From the NCBI GenBank assembly GCA_029255685.2, contig CM055317.2, forward strand, positions 73,087,460 through 73,151,459: 64,000 nucleotides of DNA, written 5' to 3'. The notes beneath the pieces are model-generated. The model had not been told where the DNA came from, searched no databases, and saw only the letters and a list, made by a program, of their open reading frames with translations. The stretch comes from Silene conica (lineage: Eukaryota; Streptophyta; Magnoliopsida; Caryophyllales; Caryophyllaceae). A program made the translations under genes and the position numbers. Shown here piece after piece: positions 58,190-64,000 of the stretch (position 1 is its first letter; every line of letters starts with the position of its first letter).

Positions 58190-59690
58190 CTAGTTTTAGC
58201 CCCGTGCAAAAATGCATGGGGTCGTTTTAATAATATTGTTATTTTAAATAGTTCTATTAATAATTCGAATATATTTTTGATGATGAAATTTTTGGCTATA
58301 TGCTATAATTGATTAAGATTTTTGTAATAGCATTGACATTGTAAGTATTTTTTTTTTTGATGTTATTATTATTTTAATTTATTCTTATTGCTATTTTAAT
58401 TTAGTACTGTCATGAAAATTGTACTTGAAATTTCGATCATGTTTTTATCATTTTCTGTATTTTGTTACATTTTTCTATCAATTACTGTAGTTTGGGTTAA
58501 TATTTATTATAATTATGTATTATTTATTGTAATATTGATTGTTAGTCATAACTCATTATTTAATAATTATGTATAAATCGACATCGACAATATATTTTAA
58601 TATATAATATATAAGTTAGACGTTATAAATATAATCGTTTACGTATAAATTATTGTTTACGAAATAAATCAGAATTAGTACGTAATAATAACACAACTAA
58701 TGAAACGCAAACATATATTCGAGAATTAATTCAATAATACAACAATATGGGTCCCACCATAATTGAATTAAAAAAAAAAGGTTTTTTGTCTAACACCACC
58801 TTTAAAAAACTTTTTCTTCCAAACACCACCTTTAAAAAAAATAATTTGTCAAACACCACCTTTAATAATTTTTTTTTTGTCAAACACCACATTTTGGCCA
58901 AAGTTTCAGCGTTTGTGATGAGGTGACTTTCAGTCGATGTTTGAGATGGCAAATGAGATCGGTTTAGAGTGTTCGTGAGCTCGTTGGAAAGGTGGGAGTA
59001 CATGCTTTCCAACGGTTGTCAACACGGTGGTTAAAGGTGTCCTTATGTGAGGTAGATTGATGTGTAAAGTAAGGTTGGTTAGAGAAATAACTAAAAATTT
59101 GGGTTTACAACGAGTTGTTAGAGGGGTTTTCAAGGGTCTTTAAATGGGGTTATGATGTTTGATTTGGTTTGAAATTTGGTATGTAGGTTAAGGGGAGGGC
59201 AAGGTATGTCACAGTTGTGTTCATTGCGGTGGTCGTTGGTGCAAGAGGTGGTTCAACGGGAGTGAATTGACCCACGAAAAATACTAATTCAACTTACATT
59301 AACCTTATGTAACTAGCCTTACTTTACACATCAATCTACCCCACATAAAGACTCATTTGACCACCGTGCTGACAGCCGTTGGAAAGCCTGTACTCCCACA
59401 TTTCCAACGAGTTCAAGAACACTCTAAACCGACCTCGTTTGCTATCTCAAACATCGACTGAAAGTCACCCCATCACAAACGCTGAAACTTTGGCCAAAAT
59501 GTGGTGTTTGACAAAAAAAAATTTATTAAAGGTGGTGTTTGACAATTTATTTTTTTAAAGGTGGTGTTGGACGAAAAAGTTTTTTAAAGGTGGTGTTGGA
59601 CAAAAAACCCAAAAAAAAAGATAAAATGATGGATTAATGGGGTGACTTTACCAGAATTCATTAAATGTTTATGTATTAATATAGATAAGA
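58190..59690 (-). mobile_element. Non-autonomous Helitron no. 2, containing a fold-back element
   Basis: The minus-strand 3' end at 58190 has CTAG after a CCCC-TGCA/TGCA-GGGG hairpin (58200-58221). The proposed 5' end is TCTTATCTATATTAATAC (minus strand) at 59690, with A before and T after the element as Helitrons require. A second, similar 5' end lies at 59886. There is no Rep-helicase. A long inverted-repeat element sits near its 5' end. Confidence 0.6.
58780..59610. mobile_element. Fold-back (long inverted repeat) element
   Basis: Arms of about 295 bp (58780-59074 and 59317-59610) are inverted copies around a spacer of about 240 bp. Ends are GGTTTTTTGTC and GACAAAAAACCC; nine A flank each side, so a 9-bp duplication is possible but ambiguous. 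Within each arm 'aacaccaccttt' repeats four times before the unique part (tttggccaaagtttcagcgt). No transposase; MULE-like is likely but unproven. Confidence 0.8.
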
Positions 59691-59886
59691 TTGTTCGTAA
59701 TATTTCTGAATGTACGATATTGGACATTTATTTAGGATATGTAGAATACTAACGGTTATGTTGCAGGAAATTCATCATATATTATGTGGGACCCACCTGA
59801 GTGAATTAAAAAATAATAATTTAAAGATTGGGTTGATGACGTGGCTCAACCAGAGCTTGAGAAATGATTGAATTATATAGATAAGA
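59691..59886 (-). other. Second Helitron-type 5' end
   Basis: 59766-59886 repeats, with divergence, the sequence beside the fold-back insertion: 'gggacccacctgagtgaatt' versus 'gggtcccaccataattgaat', both ending atagataaga before T. It is either the 5' end of an enclosing Helitron (possibly the one ending at 55536) or a duplicated terminus. Confidence 0.45.
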
Positions 59887-59944
59887 TTCTAGATTTTAAT
59901 TTGTTGATAGTGATTGTGATGTTATGGTCTTAATTAGAGGAGAA

Positions 59945-60270
59945 CATTTTTTTTTTTAAAAATGCCACAAGGAGGGATTAATACATTCCAATAAAATCAC
60001 CACTGAACAAGATTGTTAATGTAACTTGGCAACTTATCCATTCTCCAGTATCGCCTGACAGCTTGTGACGAACTTAGATAGGCCAGTTCATGTGCTACCG
60101 TATTAAAATGTCTACTAACAAAAGACCACAAAACAGAATTAAAATCAGCACAAATAGAAAGAATATCAAAACAGAATTAAAATCAGCACAAATAGAAAGA
60201 ACATTTTGGTTGTATTGATATTGAATAGCCTTACCGATTTTGTTAATACACGGTTTTATAATAAGAGTAT
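59945..60270 (-). pseudogene. LINE RNase H C-terminal remnant
   Basis: Minus-strand translation gives WSFVSRHFNTVAHELAYL and a short tail, like the end of the RNase H domain in plant LINEs, then a stop and an A run (T run at 59949-59959) marking the 3' end. The upstream part is soon lost in frame breaks. A 38-bp exact-unit tandem duplication lies at about 60130-60205. Confidence 0.6.
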
Positions 60271-61014
60271 CATAAGATCTCTCGTATACGGGTGATTATT
60301 TTTCTATTTTTTTCCCCTTTTCTCTAGTTAATTATCAATTCCCCGTCTTAAAATACTTTTAATGTTTGTTTTTTCACGTTTATTGAGACACATTTTACAT
60401 TATTAATATCCTTAATTTTGCATTAACAAAATTCTAAATCTGATATTCTTTATGTACTTGCAAATACGAATTAAAGAAGATATCAGATGAGTATAATTTT
60501 TCTTATAGATTTTGGACAGTATTAAAAATTTTCTTGAGTCGTGAATAATGTCAAAAAAACAAATGCAAAGAATGGCACAATACTCTTAATATATGAGACA
60601 ATTTTAGTATTTTACTTTACAAAACAAGTTACTTCCTCCGTTTATTTTTACTTTACATTTATTTGTCGATACGTGTTCTAGATCATTAATAACTTTCATT
60701 TTGCATTGATTAAAATTATAAAAAAAATGATATTTTATAGTCATAAATACGAATCAAATAAATAAAATCATACTTTGTAGTTTGTACTACCTCTATTCAA
60801 ATCTACTCTACGACTTTCAATTTTATACACTATTGACAATTAAGCATTTAATTTCGATTTTCGCTCAATGTGTAAGTTAAAATATATTCATATGGAATTT
60901 TGTTTGATTCGTCCCTACGAGAACCTTAAAAATATCTAACTTTTATAATTTTCACAAATAGGTAGTTAACGATATTTAGCGCGTAAAACACGCGTTGACC
61001 AATGTAAAAAATAA
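60271..61014. other. AT-rich intergenic DNA
   Basis: No gene or clear repeat recognised. Confidence 0.4.
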
Positions 61015-61043
61015 CTAGTTTTGGAGCCCGTGAAAATCACGGG
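61015..61043 (-). mobile_element. Helitron 3' terminus (minus orientation), no. 3
   Basis: Minus strand: CCCGTG/CACGGG hairpin (61027-61043), then GCTCCAAAA and CTAG (61018-61015) followed by T. The element extends right, probably to about 62400, where a 'tatagatataga' 5'-end-like sequence is interrupted by a MITE. Confidence 0.65.
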
Positions 61044-62145
61044 ATCATTAATAATTTACTGTGTTTAAGTGTTTAATTTGTGAATAACTTATACGGAGTA
61101 TTCACTCCTTCTCAATCATTTGTTTAAAACGAAGACGACTGGGGCAGCGATATCTTAAAATAAATGTTTAATACAATTCAATTTTTGATTCAGGAGGACA
61201 GACAAACCAAAATGTGAATAACTTGGTTATTTTGAAACGACCATCTAAAAATTGTATCGAAATTTATTTTCTACTCCACTAAAGAAGTCCCCGTCCATAT
61301 ATGAACAAATTGCATTGAAATTTATTTTCTACTCCATATGCAGTTAAAAACCTCCTAATTTTGACATATATATGAAATTTTTTATTACTAATTCTCTCAA
61401 AATTTTATGAATCAAAGGAAAATAAAAAATATGGTACATAAATAAAGAGTATATATAATAATGATGAAAGGAAAGTTCAAAGGTCATTTCATTATTAATA
61501 AAGAAAATAATGGATAAATAAATAAGGTAAACTATGAGAAGAGATCAATTACAATTTCTTTTTGGTTATACCTTCTATTTCTTTAAAAAAAATTAAACTT
61601 ATACTGTAATTTTTAATTTTCTTAAATTGGTAATCCATGTCACTTTTTTACCATGTCAAATAAAAGTTGTCACGCTAAAATTAAACTTGTCATGTCACAT
61701 TTTTTAGGTTAGACTTTTAATACAATTTTATAGCAAAACAAAATAGTTGCATGATGTAAATTTAAAGTGATGTGTTTTTTTTTATTTTGGGATTAACTTA
61801 TTCTAACAATAAACACATAAATTTTAAATTTAGCATGCATTTTGATTTATTAATTGCTGTTAAATTTATTAAACATTAAGAGTCTAAACTTTAATCGTTA
61901 TTATGCTATTTAAAAAACTTGGTATGCATTAAATGCTTGTAAATTCATTAGCTTTTTTTTATTTTTTTATTTTTTAAATAATGATGTTATGTTATTTAAA
62001 AACATGATATGCATTTAATGCTTGTAAATTCATTAGTTTTTTTTTTTATCTTTTCTTATTAAAACAATGATGATGATGTGCTTTGCTAGAATTCCTCAAA
62101 AGTGAAATTGTGAAATGTGGTGCTTTGTCTAACCTTTTTATATTA
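61044..62145. other. AT-rich body of Helitron no. 3
   Basis: No gene. A duplicated stretch around 61905-62045 repeats 'gcatttaatgcttgtaaatt' with 'cattagctttttttt'-like tails. Confidence 0.4.
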
Positions 62146-62147
62146 TA

Positions 62148-62387
62148 CTCCCTCCATTCATTTCCACTTGGTACATTTGCTTTATGCACGGGTTTTTACG
62201 CATTGTTAAAATATTAATAAAAGTACAACAAATAGGTGTAAAGTGTAGTATTGTGTTTAAAAAGTGGGCCTTAATAGTGTTTTTATAGTATTATGGTATT
62301 AAAAGTACAACCAAATAAGGAAAGGTGCAAAGTGGATTCGAATGGACCGAAATGGAATATGTGCAAAGTGGATATAAATGGAGGGAG
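62148..62387. mobile_element. Stowaway-like MITE
   Basis: 240 bp with TA on both sides (62146-62147 and 62388-62389). Ends CTCCCTCCATTCATTTCCAC and GTGGATATAAATGGAGGGAG are the typical Stowaway-like inverted repeats. Inside, 'gtgcaaagtgga' occurs twice near the right end. Confidence 0.85.
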
Positions 62388-62389
62388 TA

Positions 62390-63035
62390 TATAGATATAG
62401 AAGTGATAGAGTCGATTTTAATGGAGGTAGTATATGACTATATTTTCTGTCATCACAAATTCTCATTGAAGACAGATATATCTATCACAAGGTGAGGACG
62501 GGTCAAGTAATAGCTAATGATTATATGAGACAAAAACATAATGTTAATCTCTAGACAATTTGCTTTTATCTTATTTATCAATTTGGATATTATTTAAACC
62601 GTTTTAAAATTATGACGGATAAGACTCAATATTCTCTTATAAATTGTCGTCGACATTGAAGAACAATGGGGAGTGTGCCATGGACAGCTGTACCTAAGAC
62701 CGCAATAAAAAGAGAGGAGCATATTTAGTGGCCCAATGTTACCCGTAATAACAATCTTGAATTTTATGGGTAAGTGTATGGGATGGTGAACGTGTCAATT
62801 AGTAGCCGCAAACTTGGTATCCCTATGCACTATTTGCACATGCTAATTGCCTTCTAATCTCTTGTCTTTTCTTCTAAATTACTTTCATCCAATATTCAAT
62901 ACTAGCCCATCCCATTAATTAACTTATTTTATTCCTACTCTTTTCTTGGATGTTGAATTTGTTGTTTGACTTTGTCTTACTATCATTTTCTAAGATTTGA
63001 CATATGTATTTAGGCCCTGTTATTTTTGATTTTTT
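62390..63035. other. Intergenic, no gene seen
   Basis: It contains a fragment of the 'gacggat...gacgggtcaagta' MITE family at about 62455-62650. Confidence 0.4.
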
Positions 63036-63165
63036 AGAGTTGAATTGAACTGAGCTGAACTGAATGGGGCTAAGCTGAATCGAACTGAATCGAACTGAAC
63101 TGAACTGAATTTAATCGAGCTGAACTGGACTTAATCGAGCTGAATGAAACAGAAATTAAAAGAAA
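63036..63165. repeat. CTGAA-based minisatellite
   Basis: Degenerate units 'gaactgaa', 'gagctgaa' and 'aatcgaactg' over about 130 bp. No gene. Confidence 0.8.
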
Positions 63166-63760
63166 TAAACTGAATTTGAATGTTTAATTAAAGTGTAATA
63201 CGAGTAACTAATAATAATATTAATAATAATAATAATAATATAAAAAAAGATTGATTAATATAAATTTTGCAATTTTTTAAAAAATAATTATATTATTAAA
63301 GTAACCATATCTAGGCTAAATGACCATTTTGTTAAAGTATTGTCCAAACTAACCATATCTAGGCTAAAAAAATGTATTTACTTAATTTAATCACTTGAAT
63401 CCACGTCTACACTTCATAATTTCATTCCGATGCATAAACTTGGTATTCCAGTTATACAACATCAAAGTATTCAAGGAAGAACAGATTCAAACATGAATGA
63501 TAAAGAACGGAAGAAACTCATGAATTAAAGTTCGAAAAGAAATTAAAAAAAAATAGGGTGTGATATTGGTGTCTATAATAACCTCGATAATGAAGCACAT
63601 CAAGACGATACGAAAGTCAATAGCGAAGCAACATAAATGATGTCTTTGTTAATGATATTTATATTTTCAAGATTATGATTTTCGATTGTGTTAACAAATA
63701 TTATTATTTGAATGTTATCAAATTTTACTTCTCAATTACATTTTTTCCACTCTTCCATGT
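63166..63760. other. AT-rich DNA with (AAT)n run
   Basis: A short (AAT)n run lies at about 63209-63240; otherwise no feature recognised. 'aaccatatctaggctaaa' is repeated at 63303 and 63351. Confidence 0.4.
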
Positions 63761-63782
63761 TTACTACTACTACTACTACTAC

Positions 63783-63816
<34 letters not shown>

Positions 63817-63959
63817 TATTATTATTATTATTATAAACAATAAAAATATATATAAAATAATAATAAGATGAAGAAATAATAAAAACAACAACAAAAACAA
63901 CAATACTAATCATAATAATAATTATTAATTAATAATAATAAATAGAATAATAATTCATA

Positions 63960-64000
<41 letters not shown>
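63761..64000. repeat. (TAC)n and (TAA)n microsatellites, running off the window
   Basis: A (CTA)n run is followed by (ATA)n, then (ATT)n, then mixed A/T-rich sequence and a final (ATA)n that continues past base 64000. Confidence 0.9.

Noticed and set aside
1..64000. tRNA, rRNA, riboswitch or organelle-derived inserts
   Set aside because: I looked for cloverleaf-like and conserved rRNA or plastid stretches by eye and found none; a covariance-model scan would be needed to exclude small RNAs.

Overview
This is nuclear DNA of a flowering plant. The evidence is spliced genes with GT-AG introns, a chloroplast-targeted PPR protein very close to Arabidopsis pTAC2, a ten-exon plant-type phospholipase D, a one-repeat SHAQKYF MYB factor, and a dense mix of plant transposons: Copia, L1-type LINE, CACTA, hAT, MULE, Helitron and Stowaway-like MITEs. 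The genes look eudicot; I cannot fix the family from sequence alone.

Layout. 0.4-8.3 kb is a nest: a 5'-truncated LINE on the minus strand with a 17-bp target duplication was later split by a small hAT element and by a 6.2-kb Copia element whose two LTRs differ at one base. 8.5-16.0 kb is an AT-rich repeat field ending in a Helitron-type 3' terminus. A 4.4-kb CACTA element sits inside it and carries a spliced gene that joins the N-terminal domain of a TNP2-type transposase to a TNP1-type protein. 16.2-17.25 kb is a probable hAT derivative.

17.6-30.2 kb is a tandem segmental duplication of an unrecognised membrane-protein gene plus the last exon of the neighbouring phospholipase D gene. The left copy has been broken by a second Copia element (itself hit by a MULE-like element) and by a hAT element; the right copy preserves the hAT empty site. 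A third, 3'-truncated Copia lies between the copies.

29.8-39.1 kb is the gene-rich core: phospholipase D on the minus strand and PTAC2 on the plus strand, divergent across about 1.7 kb. 39.9-43.95 kb is a roughly 305-bp tandem array with a MITE and a solo LTR inserted, bounded by a 330-bp direct duplication. 44-51 kb is AT-rich with hAT and other MITEs. 51.0-52.3 kb holds a MYBD-like gene. 52.3-64 kb is gene-poor, with three minus-oriented Helitron 3' ends, a fold-back element, a LINE remnant and Stowaway-like MITEs, and ends in trinucleotide microsatellites.

The host genes are unrelated in function: chloroplast transcription (PTAC2), membrane phospholipid signalling (PLD) and transcription control (MYB). 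I found no gene cluster or defence-like system. The main interest is the readable order of transposon insertions, several of them proved by exact target-site duplications. All exon coordinates come from reading splice sites and frames by eye.
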